7,972 bases of DNA, taken from contig JAPJRA010000141.1 in NCBI GenBank assembly GCA_030824835.1, forward strand, positions 1 to 7,972. Reading direction: 5' to 3'. The DNA is from Geminicoccaceae bacterium. Its GTDB lineage: Bacteria > Pseudomonadota > Alphaproteobacteria > Geminicoccales > Geminicoccaceae. The notes beneath the pieces were generated by a model. That model ran no database searches and was not told the origin of the DNA. It saw only the letters and a list, made by a program, of their open reading frames with translations. The position numbers and the translations under genes were made by a program. This document shows, piece by piece, positions 1 to 5,774 of this stretch (position 1 is its first letter; every line of letters starts with the position of its first letter).

Positions 1-8
1 GTGCCCGA

Positions 9-722
9 CTATCGTGAGCTGGATTTCTTGCGTTCCTTCGCCTGAAGTACGTGCTGGGGCGAGTTCGCGATCGCATCCAATCTGGCGACGTCGATGATCG
101 AGATCTGCCTGAAGCCGATGACGATGGCGCCGGCATGGGCAAGTGCGCCGAGTGCGGTACTTACCGACTGTCTGGACATGCTGGTCATCAGCGCCAATGC
201 ACTTTGCGAAATCGCCAGCGGCATGTCGGCATTGGCTGCATCGCTGCTGACGTTGAGCTCACGGACGGCCAGCAGCTTGGCTGCCACGCGCGCGACCGAA
301 TCGGGCCGGCTGGTCTGCTCGAGCGCCTCCAGCGCCAGGATAAAGCGTTCGTTCGCCAGCCGTGCGACAGCGTCGCGGTAACTCGGGTCGCGTCGAATCA
401 GCCCCAGCGCCTGGGCACGAGGAACGGACAATACGATCGTCTCGCCGATCGCCATCGCCATAAGCTCCAGCGGCCGGTCCGTCAGAAGCCCGACGGCGCC
501 GAACCAGAAGCCGGGACCCGCAATATGATAGACGATCTCATTGCCGCCGGCGCCGACCTTGCTCAGCGCTACCGAGCCTTGAAGGGGCACACAAAGACCC
601 ATCGGCTTCCCGGCAGCCAGGACAACCTCGTCGCGGTGGAACTGACGGACATGTCCGCCGGCCACGAGCAATTGCCGCATCAACGGTGGCAGACCTGCAA
701 ACCAAGCGCCGCGTACCAGCAA
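9..722 (-). CDS. Crp/Fnr-family transcriptional regulator
   Basis: A 237-residue protein with the Crp/Fnr layout: an N-terminal cyclic-nucleotide-binding-type beta barrel (about residues 25-105), a long dimerisation helix (about 112-138) and a C-terminal winged helix-turn-helix (about 165-212). The recognition helix lies near MSRQSVSTAL (182-191), matching the SR-x-(T/S)-V pattern of the family. The phosphate-binding cassette is poor: where E. coli CRP has G-E-L and a following Arg-Ser, this protein has GAVGLL (75-80) and no matching Glu or Arg, so cAMP is an unlikely ligand. No N-terminal Cys cluster of the FNR iron-sulfur type is present. The assigned start is TTG; the frame stays open upstream to a TAA near 820 with no ATG or GTG and no strong Shine-Dalgarno, so the true start is uncertain. 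It is transcribed away from the rest of the window. Target genes are unknown; control of the neighbouring catabolic genes is only an inference. Confidence 0.9.
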   Translation of the reverse strand: MLVRGAWFAGLPPLMRQLLVAGGHVRQFHRDEVVLAAGKPMGLCVPLQGSVALSKVGAGGNEIVYHIAGPGFWFGAVGLLTDRPLELMAMAIGETIVLSVPRAQALGLIRRDPSYRDAVARLANERFILALEALEQTSRPDSVARVAAKLLAVRELNVSSDAANADMPLAISQSALALMTSMSRQSVSTALGALAHAGAIVIGFRQISIIDVARLDAIANSPQHVLQAKERKKSSSR

Positions 723-1137
723 TGCTTCGATCTTGGCGGCAGTCCAGCCTAGATTTGTTGAGAGAATTGCAATATTAGCTACTCCAACTATATATGATGA
801 GCTACAGTGATTGGTACATTACGTTGCCATTGTCGAGGCTGTTACAACCCGCCCGCGCTCATGTGGGCCGCATCAGTTCGCAGGATAGGCCAAATTAAGA
901 GAAAGACGGCATTGCCCGGAAACCACCGAGTGCATTTGCCGCACGCCCAGCGCGAATTTTGTCAAAGTGGCGACATCATGACGCGAGTTGCCATGCTATG
1001 GCTACAGATGATACAAGTTTGGAAGGCCTTCAATGAGCGAGCACGCCGGAAGGTCGACAACGTGGGTGCGGTCGGGGGGCTGCAGGGGTGATTTTGATGG
1101 ACTGCGGGCAACGAGATTATAAAAATTCAGGCACGGG
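723..1137. other. Intergenic region without a convincing gene
   Basis: About 415 bases between the Crp/Fnr gene and the small gene starting at 1138. The stretch near 750-800 is AT-rich compared with its surroundings and probably holds the regulator's promoter, but I find no clear -35/-10 pair on the minus strand and no Crp or FNR palindrome with correct spacing. A plus-strand frame at 807-1091 has weak third-position bias and no good ribosome binding site, so it is not called. A short hairpin, GCCAT-GCT-ATGGC, lies near 988-1000. No transposase, tRNA or repeat was recognised. Confidence 0.5.
1094..1123 (+). promoter_or_regulatory. Candidate sigma70-type promoter
   Basis: TTGATG at 1094-1099 (4 of 6 to the -35 consensus) is followed after 18 bases by TATAAA at 1118-1123 (5 of 6 to the -10 consensus). 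The AT-rich patch stands out in GC-rich surroundings. Transcription would begin near 1130, so an ATG at 1138 would be almost leaderless, and the in-frame starts at 1147 or 1201 become more credible. It would serve the small gene ending at 1419. Confidence 0.4.
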
Positions 1138-1419
1138 ATGCTGGTCATGGCCGTGATCGACTACTGTTTCAGTGCAATAAAAGAGTCGCGTCAGCCAAGT
1201 ATGCTGGCAGAGAATGCGACGGATTCCGTCAGTCGCGAGCAGATCGCTGTCGCCGCTCGACTGTTGCGGACGATTTCCGTAACCGACGGCGACGTCGAGA
1301 TCCTACTGCACGAGATGGCGCGCGCGCTGGAGCGGATCGCGGACGCTGAGGGTTGCAGGTGTACCGCCCGCGCAATCCCGCTGGCGGCACGCTATGCCTG
1401 GGGCATTGCCCGGATCTGA
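1138..1419 (+). CDS. Small hypothetical protein
   Basis: I do not recognise the family. The longest reading is 93 residues; starts at 1138, 1147 and 1201 (the last giving 72 residues) are all possible and none has a strong Shine-Dalgarno. From about 1201 onward third codon positions are strongly G/C, which supports real coding there. The protein looks soluble and largely helical, with an amphipathic stretch around RLLRTISVTDGDVEILLHEM and ALERIADAEG, then two cysteines close together in GCRCTARA and an Ala-rich C terminus. There is no signal peptide or membrane segment. It sits between a plausible promoter (1094-1123) and a terminator-like hairpin (1436-1452), so it could be its own transcription unit. 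A small non-coding RNA from the same interval is the main alternative. Confidence 0.45.
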   Translation: MLVMAVIDYCFSAIKESRQPSMLAENATDSVSREQIAVAARLLRTISVTDGDVEILLHEMARALERIADAEGCRCTARAIPLAARYAWGIARI

Positions 1420-1435
1420 GCGGCCTCGACTCATT

Positions 1436-1452
1436 GGCGGTCGCCGCCTTTT
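1436..1452 (+). terminator. Short Rho-independent-like terminator
   Basis: GGCGG (1436-1440), loop TCG, CCGCC (1444-1448), then TTTT (1449-1452). It lies 17 bases after the stop of the small gene at 1138-1419 and before the FAD oxidoreductase. The stem is only 5 bp and the T run is short, so termination may be partial. Confidence 0.4.
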
Positions 1453-1484
1453 CATGACTGGGAACGGTGACTATCCTCCGCTTG

Positions 1485-1501
1485 TCGGCGGCATCCGCCG
1501 A
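1485..1501 (+). promoter_or_regulatory. GC-rich hairpin before the FAD oxidoreductase RBS
   Basis: TCGGCGG (1485-1491), loop CAT, CCGCCGA (1495-1501): a perfect 7-bp stem. It ends 6 bases before the GGAGGAG Shine-Dalgarno at 1508-1514 of the downstream gene (ATG 1518). Such a leader hairpin could affect ribosome access or mRNA stability; no function is shown by the sequence alone. Confidence 0.35.
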
Positions 1502-1517
1502 TGCTGCGGAGGAGCGG

Positions 1518-2900
1518 ATGAGCGCCCTTGAGAATCTCTTGTGCGACATTGACGGCTTGGCGGTCGAGACCCAGCCACAGAAGGTGAGGCGGCGAAGCCG
1601 GGACTTCTACTGGTACAGCCCGATCCTCAAGCGCCAGCTCGATCATGTTACTGCCGATGCGGTGGTGACGCCGCGTTCGGAGGCGGAGGTCGTTCGTCTC
1701 GCCGCCAGTTGCCATCGGCATGGAATGCCGCTGACGGTGCGCGGTGGCGGTACCGGCAATTACGGGCAGGCAATGCCGCTGCAGGGGGGCATCGTTGCCG
1801 ACCTTTCCGAGCTGAACGCCATTTTGGCGATCGGCGACGGCCGGGTGCGGGTCCAGGCCGGCCGGAAGCTGGCGGAGGTCGATGCCGCCACCATCGCCGA
1901 CAGCCGCCAGGAGCTGCGGCTGCATCCCAGCACCCACAAGACCGGCACGATCGGCGGCTATATCGCTGGCGGCAGCTCGGGGATCGGATCGATCACCTGG
2001 GGCCTGCTGCGCGATCGCGGCAATATCCTGATGACCCGAGTAGTGACCGTCGAGGCCGAGCCGAGGATTCTGGAACTGCGCGGCGCCGACATCCAAAAGG
2101 TCAACCACGCCTACGGTACTAACGGCATCATCACCGAGCTGGAGATGCCGCTGGCGCCCGCCTATCGCTGGGTCGAGGCGCTGGTGGCGTTTCCGGACTG
2201 GCAGACCGCCTCCCGCTGTGCCGACGCGCTGGCGCGCGAGGATGCGATCCTGAAAAAGCTGGTCACCGTCATCGCCGCGCCCGTGCCGCACGACTATCTG
2301 TTCCCTGAGCGGATCGCGCCTGCGGAGAGCGTCCTCATCGTCATGGTGGCCGACATGGCGCTCGACGCCTTGCACGATGCGCTGCGGCCATGGGCCTGCC
2401 GCATCGCCTATGAGGGGCCGCTGGACGAGCTGCAGCCCGGCCAATTACCCCTGTTCGAGTACACCTGGAACCACACGACGCTTCACGCTCTCCGGCACGA
2501 CCGGACCGTCACCTACCTGCAGACCTTGTTCCCGCCGCCGCATCATCTGGACAAGGTGGCCGAGATGGTGGCGCATTTCGGCGACGAGGTGCCGCTGCAT
2601 CTGGAGTTCGTCCGATTCGGCGGCGAGATCGCCTGCTTCGGGCTGCAATTGGTCCGCTACAGCTCGGAGGCGCGGCTGAACGAGATCATCGCGCATCACG
2701 ACCGCCACGGCTGCCCGATCTTCAACCCGCATGCGTTCACGCTCGAGGGCGGCGGGATGAAGAAAGTCGACCATGTCCAGCTGGCGTTCAAGCGCGAGGC
2801 CGATCCGCTGGGGCTGCTCAATCCGGGCAAGATGATCGGCTGGGACGATCCCGCCTACGACGAGAGCGCTGCCAGGCAATATCTCTATGGTCGCGACTGA
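1518..2900 (+). CDS. FAD-binding oxidoreductase, GlcD/VAO (PCMH) type
   Basis: A 460-residue flavoprotein of the vanillyl-alcohol-oxidase/GlcD superfamily, about the usual length. The N-terminal PCMH-type FAD-binding domain spans about residues 40-215, with RGGGTGNYGQ (75-84), TIGGYIAGGSSGIGS (144-158) and NHAYGTNGIITELEMPL (196-212). The C-terminal cap-like domain ends with the family's typical DPLGLLNPGKMIGW. The position that often carries a flavin-linking His in berberine-bridge-type relatives is within RGGGTGN, so FAD is probably bound non-covalently, as in GlcD. Likely reaction: oxidation of a hydroxy acid, alcohol or related small molecule, passing electrons to an acceptor not seen here. 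ATG 1518 is chosen because GGAGGAG lies at 1508-1514; an earlier in-frame ATG at 1467 lacks one. No signal peptide, so cytosolic. The substrate is unknown. Confidence 0.88.
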   Translation: MSALENLLCDIDGLAVETQPQKVRRRSRDFYWYSPILKRQLDHVTADAVVTPRSEAEVVRLAASCHRHGMPLTVRGGGTGNYGQAMPLQGGIVADLSELNAILAIGDGRVRVQAGRKLAEVDAATIADSRQELRLHPSTHKTGTIGGYIAGGSSGIGSITWGLLRDRGNILMTRVVTVEAEPRILELRGADIQKVNHAYGTNGIITELEMPLAPAYRWVEALVAFPDWQTASRCADALAREDAILKKLVTVIAAPVPHDYLFPERIAPAESVLIVMVADMALDALHDALRPWACRIAYEGPLDELQPGQLPLFEYTWNHTTLHALRHDRTVTYLQTLFPPPHHLDKVAEMVAHFGDEVPLHLEFVRFGGEIACFGLQLVRYSSEARLNEIIAHHDRHGCPIFNPHAFTLEGGGMKKVDHVQLAFKREADPLGLLNPGKMIGWDDPAYDESAARQYLYGRD

Positions 2901-3016
2901 GCCGACCGGATCGGTGTGGCGTCTCATGGCCCCGCGCCTGGTGCCTTGTGGTGCTGGCAGTGCCTATGTCGGCACGGTCGAGCCGCACCTGCTTGAATGA
3001 AGGAGTGACGGGTTTC

Positions 3017-3751
3017 GTGTCCCACTGGGAAGATCTGGAGCGCCTGTTTACTGCCATTTATCTAAAGGAGATCGATCAGGAGGAAAATGTGTGGAGATCT
3101 CTCCCATTTTTCTCTGCGACACTGGCGGTTGAGGTTGTGGTGTTGAACCAGACGTTGCCAGTGGCCGCAGAAATCCGCGGTGCTCTCTGGTGGGTCCTGG
3201 CAGTTGCCGGTATTTCTCTTTCGATGATGATCGTCAGTGTGCTGGTGTTTCTCTTCCGGTCCATTCGCAGGCAGTCGTTCTCCTATATCGCCAGCGGCAG
3301 GGACCTGGTCGCCTACGTGCGGCAGCTCGAGATTTCAGACCCGCCGACCGACGCTACAGACCCGATGCCGTCGGTCCGCGAGCGTCTTCGTGAAACTCTT
3401 ATCGGCCAGCTTGCCGCAGCCGCCGACGCCAACCGACTCATCAATCAATCGCGAGCCGCGGAACGGACGCGGGCCGGCATATTGCTGCTGGCGTCGATCC
3501 TGACGACAATTATGTTTGTCGGTGTTACACTTGGCCATGGAGTTGGTTCGAAGCTGCAGCAGGACATCGGCCATGACGCAGGCGATCGCGAAGCCATCAC
3601 GCAGCAGGGAAGCCCCTCAGCGGCGGGCGACGGTCGTGATCCCGCCGCGACAGGAACCGGTAGCGCCCCCCAAGATGCGGGTGGTGAGCAAGGGTTGGCA
3701 CTTCCGCGAAAGCCTGCAGACGCAGGAGCAGGTGGAGGAGCAAACCGGTGA
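3017..3751 (+). CDS. Membrane protein of unknown function
   Basis: Not recognised. From GTG 3017 (AGGAG at 3001-3005; GTG 3005 is a second in-frame option) it encodes 244 residues. A charged N terminus (1-28, SHWEDLERLFTAIYLKEIDQ) is followed by one or two hydrophobic segments (weak near 29-48, strong at 57-81), a charged region of about 70 residues (82-152), and a further membrane segment at about 153-172. Third positions contain many more A and T than in the flanking metabolic genes, suggesting a different history. The last 58 residues or so are Gly/Ala/Pro/Gln-rich and lack coding-like third-position bias, while the overlapping frame 3573-3761 does look coding, so the true C terminus may differ. 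The stop TGA overlaps a GTG start at 3748 in the arrangement GTGA, which favours translational coupling to the next small gene. About 115 bases with no clear promoter precede it. Confidence 0.6.
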   Translation: MSHWEDLERLFTAIYLKEIDQEENVWRSLPFFSATLAVEVVVLNQTLPVAAEIRGALWWVLAVAGISLSMMIVSVLVFLFRSIRRQSFSYIASGRDLVAYVRQLEISDPPTDATDPMPSVRERLRETLIGQLAAAADANRLINQSRAAERTRAGILLLASILTTIMFVGVTLGHGVGSKLQQDIGHDAGDREAITQQGSPSAAGDGRDPAATGTGSAPQDAGGEQGLALPRKPADAGAGGGANR

Positions 3752-3761
3752 GTGCCGATAG
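3573..3761 (+). CDS. Small basic/proline-rich protein, overlapping frame
   Basis: A 62-residue frame from ATG 3573, with AGGA at 3561-3564 eight bases upstream. Its third codon positions are strongly G/C, unlike the competing frame of the membrane gene over the same bases. The sequence is basic and Pro-rich at first (KPSRSREAPQRR, VVIPPRQEPVAPPK), followed by KGWHFRESLQTQEQVEEQTG, which looks like an ordinary protein end. No domain is recognised and there is no membrane segment. It overlaps the membrane gene by 179 bases, which is far more than normal. It is therefore either a genuine nested gene, or the true C terminus of the membrane protein reached after a +1 frame change near 3540-3573, whether by sequencing error, mutation or programmed shift. 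Confidence 0.45.
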   Translation: MTQAIAKPSRSREAPQRRATVVIPPRQEPVAPPKMRVVSKGWHFRESLQTQEQVEEQTGECR

Positions 3762-3894
3762 CGACGGCGAGAAGCTCCCCGATCCTCCACAAACTGTATC
3801 TTCACTCGCACCCGCGCCGCCTCCCATGCAAATTTTTGAGATAATCGATCAGACTGAGTGGAGTCGTCCGCCCGTGCCCAGTGCGGAGGGCTAG
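3748..3894 (+). CDS. Small disordered hypothetical protein
   Basis: A 48-residue frame from GTG 3748. GGAGGAG at 3734-3740, seven bases upstream, is one of the best ribosome binding sites in the window. The start overlaps the membrane gene's stop as GTGA (3748-3751) and the 3573-3761 frame by 14 bases, so it looks like the last member of a coupled string. The product begins SADSDGEKLPDPPQTVSS, continues through a Pro/Ala run and MQIFEIIDQTEW, and ends RPPVPSAEG: acidic, Pro-rich, probably unfolded apart from a short helix. No family is recognised. Base composition is more AT-rich than the flanking metabolic genes. It ends 18 bases before the convergent creatininase-family gene. Confidence 0.45.
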   Translation: MSADSDGEKLPDPPQTVSSLAPAPPPMQIFEIIDQTEWSRPPVPSAEG

Positions 3895-3912
3895 AGCCAG
3901 CTGGAATCGTGA

Positions 3913-4716
3913 TCAGCGCTCCACGAGACGGCTCAGCGGAAAGCTCACCAACTCCTGCAGCAGCTCGACGAGGCAGGTGGCGGCATGCTCGATCACGGCC
4001 TGGCCAGCCTCCGGCGTCGCACGCGACGCGTCGCCGCACACGCCTTCACGATGCATGTCCTGCGCCTGCCAACCGAGACCAGCAGCACCCAGCGCCCGCA
4101 ACCGTGGGTAGTCCATATCATCCGCGACGGTAACCGGCACGAAGTCCTCCGCCGCCTCGAGGTCGACCAGATCGGGGCGCAGCGCCAGCATCATCGACGT
4201 CTCCACGGTGCCGCCGTGGATCCCATGGCGAAGCTCGGCCGGGTCGAACAACCCCTGCGGCATGCCCCAGGAGAACCAGTTGGCGGCGACGGTGAGCATG
4301 GCGTGGTCGATCCGCAGCTGGCGGGCCACGATCTGCATCACCTGCGGCTGCCCGCCATGGCTGTTGAACAGCAGCAGCTTGCGCACGCCGGCCCGACGGA
4401 CCGACGCCCCGATCTCCTGCCAAACGCGCCCTAGCGTCTCCGCCGACAGGGTGAGCGTGCCGGGGAAATCGCCATGTTCGTCGCTCTTGCCCACGGTCGT
4501 CAGCGGCAGCACCAGCACGGGCATGCCCTGCGGCATCAGCGCCAGCGCCCGGCGCACAATACCGTCGTTGATGCAGCTGTCCGTGGACACCGGCAGATGC
4601 GGCCCGTGCTGCTCGATCGCACCCACGGGCAGAACGGCCACGGTCAACTCGGGGTCGAGACAGGCGAACTCGGGGCTCTTCAGATCCTGCCACCAGCCGG
4701 GTAACCGCAGCGCCAT
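3913..4716 (-). CDS. Creatininase-family amidohydrolase
   Basis: A 267-residue metal-dependent hydrolase of the creatininase family (creatininase, ArfB, MftE relatives), close to normal length. Expected metal-site residues are visible: Glu35 and His37 in IEQHGPHLP, Asp46 in VSTD, His120 in NSHGGQ, and Glu172 in HGGTVETSMM. Creatininase itself has NGHYEN, with its Glu122 as a ligand; here the matching residue is Gly, as in many non-creatininase members, so the exact substrate need not be creatinine. The likely reaction is hydrolysis of an amide, often a cyclic one, in the cytosol. ATG 4716 is chosen because GGGAGGA (4727-4721 on the minus strand) precedes it; the frame is open to 4785 but that extension has no family features. 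It is divergent from the RidA operon with about 83 bases between, so shared control is plausible. Confidence 0.9.
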   Translation of the reverse strand: MALRLPGWWQDLKSPEFACLDPELTVAVLPVGAIEQHGPHLPVSTDSCINDGIVRRALALMPQGMPVLVLPLTTVGKSDEHGDFPGTLTLSAETLGRVWQEIGASVRRAGVRKLLLFNSHGGQPQVMQIVARQLRIDHAMLTVAANWFSWGMPQGLFDPAELRHGIHGGTVETSMMLALRPDLVDLEAAEDFVPVTVADDMDYPRLRALGAAGLGWQAQDMHREGVCGDASRATPEAGQAVIEHAATCLVELLQELVSFPLSRLVER

Positions 4717-4799
4717 GCCATCCTCCCGGTGGACGTTCACACAATGGGCCGGACATGGCATGACCTGAGACCTCCGACAAGCCAACGACGGGCAGCCTC
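4717..4799. promoter_or_regulatory. Divergent intergenic control region
   Basis: The 83 bases between the creatininase-family start (minus) and the RidA-family start (plus) must hold signals for at least one of the units. An imperfect 12-base dyad, GTGGACGTTCAC, sits at 4729-4740, next to the creatininase gene's Shine-Dalgarno, and CATG-G-CATG lies near 4754-4762. Neither matches a binding site I know. No clear -35/-10 pair is visible on either strand. Confidence 0.4.
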
Positions 4800-5186
4800 A
4801 TGATCCTGCGCCACCAGTCCCCGGTGTCGATCCGCGCACCGTTCGGCCGCTACGTGCACATGGTCGAGGTCGCCGCCGCGGATCGGCTGCTTTTCCTGTC
4901 CGGGCAGCTCGGCATCCGCGCCGACGGATCGGTGCCAGACGATGTCGCCGAGCAGGCGGCGCAGGCGTTCGCCAACATCGACGCCTGTCTCGAGGCCGCG
5001 GGTCTCGGCCGCGCCCATCTGGTCCGGCTGGCGGTCTTTCTGACGGAGGCGGACCACCGCATTCCCTACATGCAGGTGCGCGACGCGTGGGTCGCGGATC
5101 CGCCGCCGGCATCGACACTGATCATCGTCAAGGCCCTGGCCCTGCCGGTGTTCAAGGTCGAGATCGAAGCCGTCGCCGCCGCCTGA
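4800..5186 (+). CDS. RidA (YjgF/YER057c/UK114)-family protein
   Basis: 128 residues, the usual size for this trimer-forming family. Recognisable stretches are LLFLSGQLGIRADGS (30-44), the AEQAAQAFANIDACLEAAG-like helix (50-69), and the C-terminal signature ending LALPVFKVEIEAVAAA. In canonical RidA the region before this signature reads P-A-R-S, and that Arg (105 in E. coli RidA) holds the carboxylate of the 2-aminoacrylate-type imine. Here it reads PPPAST (101-106) with no Arg, so a housekeeping imine deaminase role is doubtful; a pathway-specific member, as in the 2-aminomuconate deaminase branch, is more likely. ATG 4800 has only a weak GGCAG upstream, but the frame fits the family from its first residues. 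It is first in an operon with two flavin oxidoreductases, the next start being three bases after its stop. Confidence 0.9.
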   Translation: MILRHQSPVSIRAPFGRYVHMVEVAAADRLLFLSGQLGIRADGSVPDDVAEQAAQAFANIDACLEAAGLGRAHLVRLAVFLTEADHRIPYMQVRDAWVADPPPASTLIIVKALALPVFKVEIEAVAAA

Positions 5187-5189
5187 TCC

Positions 5190-5774
5190 ATGCGGGTCCT
5201 CTATCTCTATTGTCATCCGGTGCCCGAGAGCTATCACGGCGCTATACGGGCTGTGGCACTGGCCGGGCTCGCGCGCGCTGGCCATGACGTGGATCACTGC
5301 GACCTCTACGCCGAAGGCTTCAATCCGGTGCTCGGGCCGGCGGAACGGCGCAGCTATCACGATCTGGCCGACAACCGACGTGGCGTCGAGACCTATGCCG
5401 AGCGACTGCAGCAGGCCGAGGCGTTGATCTTGCAGTTCCCCACTTGGTGCTTCGGCGCGCCGGCTATGCTCAAGGGCTTCTTCGATCGCCTCTTCATCCC
5501 CGGGGTCGCTTTCGAGCTCGGGGACGGCGGGCAGGTCCGTCCGTCGCTGACGAAGCTACGTAAGATCGCGGGCCTCGTCACCTACGGCCGCCCCCGCCTG
5601 GCCGCATGGTGGATGGGCGATCCACCGCGATCGCTGGTGACGCGATACCTGCGATGGTTCGCGGCTCCGCATGCAACCGTTTCCTACCATGCGCTTTACG
5701 GCCTCAACACCGCGGGAGATAGCGATCGCCGCGCGTTTCTGGTTCGGGTCGAGCACGCCATGGAGAGCTTTTGA
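5190..5774 (+). CDS. Flavodoxin-fold NAD(P)H oxidoreductase (first copy)
   Basis: 194 residues of the Flavodoxin_2 family (NQO/MdaB/KefF-like NAD(P)H:quinone or azo/nitro reductases), a soluble dimer that binds FMN or FAD. It begins with beta strand 1 and the phosphate-binding region MRVLYLYCHPVPESYHG; the flavin-ring loop and helix FPTWCFGAPAMLKGFFDR (83-100) follow, then VTYGRPR (130-136). It starts three bases after the RidA stop with no clear Shine-Dalgarno of its own, so it probably depends on translational coupling. It is a diverged tandem paralogue of the next gene: both align without gaps over the first 110 residues or so, with the shared HPVPES, NPVL/DPVL, PTW, PAMLKG and DR motifs, and the C-terminal third differs most. 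A role in reducing a quinone, nitro or azo intermediate of the local pathway is an inference. Confidence 0.88.
   Translation: MRVLYLYCHPVPESYHGAIRAVALAGLARAGHDVDHCDLYAEGFNPVLGPAERRSYHDLADNRRGVETYAERLQQAEALILQFPTWCFGAPAMLKGFFDRLFIPGVAFELGDGGQVRPSLTKLRKIAGLVTYGRPRLAAWWMGDPPRSLVTRYLRWFAAPHATVSYHALYGLNTAGDSDRRAFLVRVEHAMESF

Noticed and set aside
51..752. Plus-strand open frame opposite the Crp/Fnr gene
   Set aside because: No domain, many Arg/His/Gln residues, and it mirrors a convincing regulator gene.
757..772. FNR/Crp-like half sites TTG...CAA near the Crp/Fnr gene
   Set aside because: The spacing is one base too long for an FNR box and the inner bases do not match; it is probably chance in an AT-rich patch.
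807..1091. 94-residue plus-strand frame in the intergenic region
   Set aside because: Poor third-position bias, no Shine-Dalgarno and no recognisable motif; a transposase remnant was considered but no family residues could be named.
1452..2444. Long minus-strand open frame opposite the FAD oxidoreductase
   Set aside because: It is Arg/Gln/Gly-rich with no recognisable domain, and mirrors a well-supported gene; long antisense frames are expected in GC-rich coding DNA.
2960..2975. GTGCC-TATGTC-GGCAC hairpin after the FAD oxidoreductase as a terminator
   Set aside because: The stem is only 5 bp and no T run follows, so it is not supported as a Rho-independent terminator.
3913..4785. Longer creatininase-family protein beginning at 4785
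   Set aside because: The extra 23 residues show no family sequence, and a strong Shine-Dalgarno directly precedes ATG 4716.
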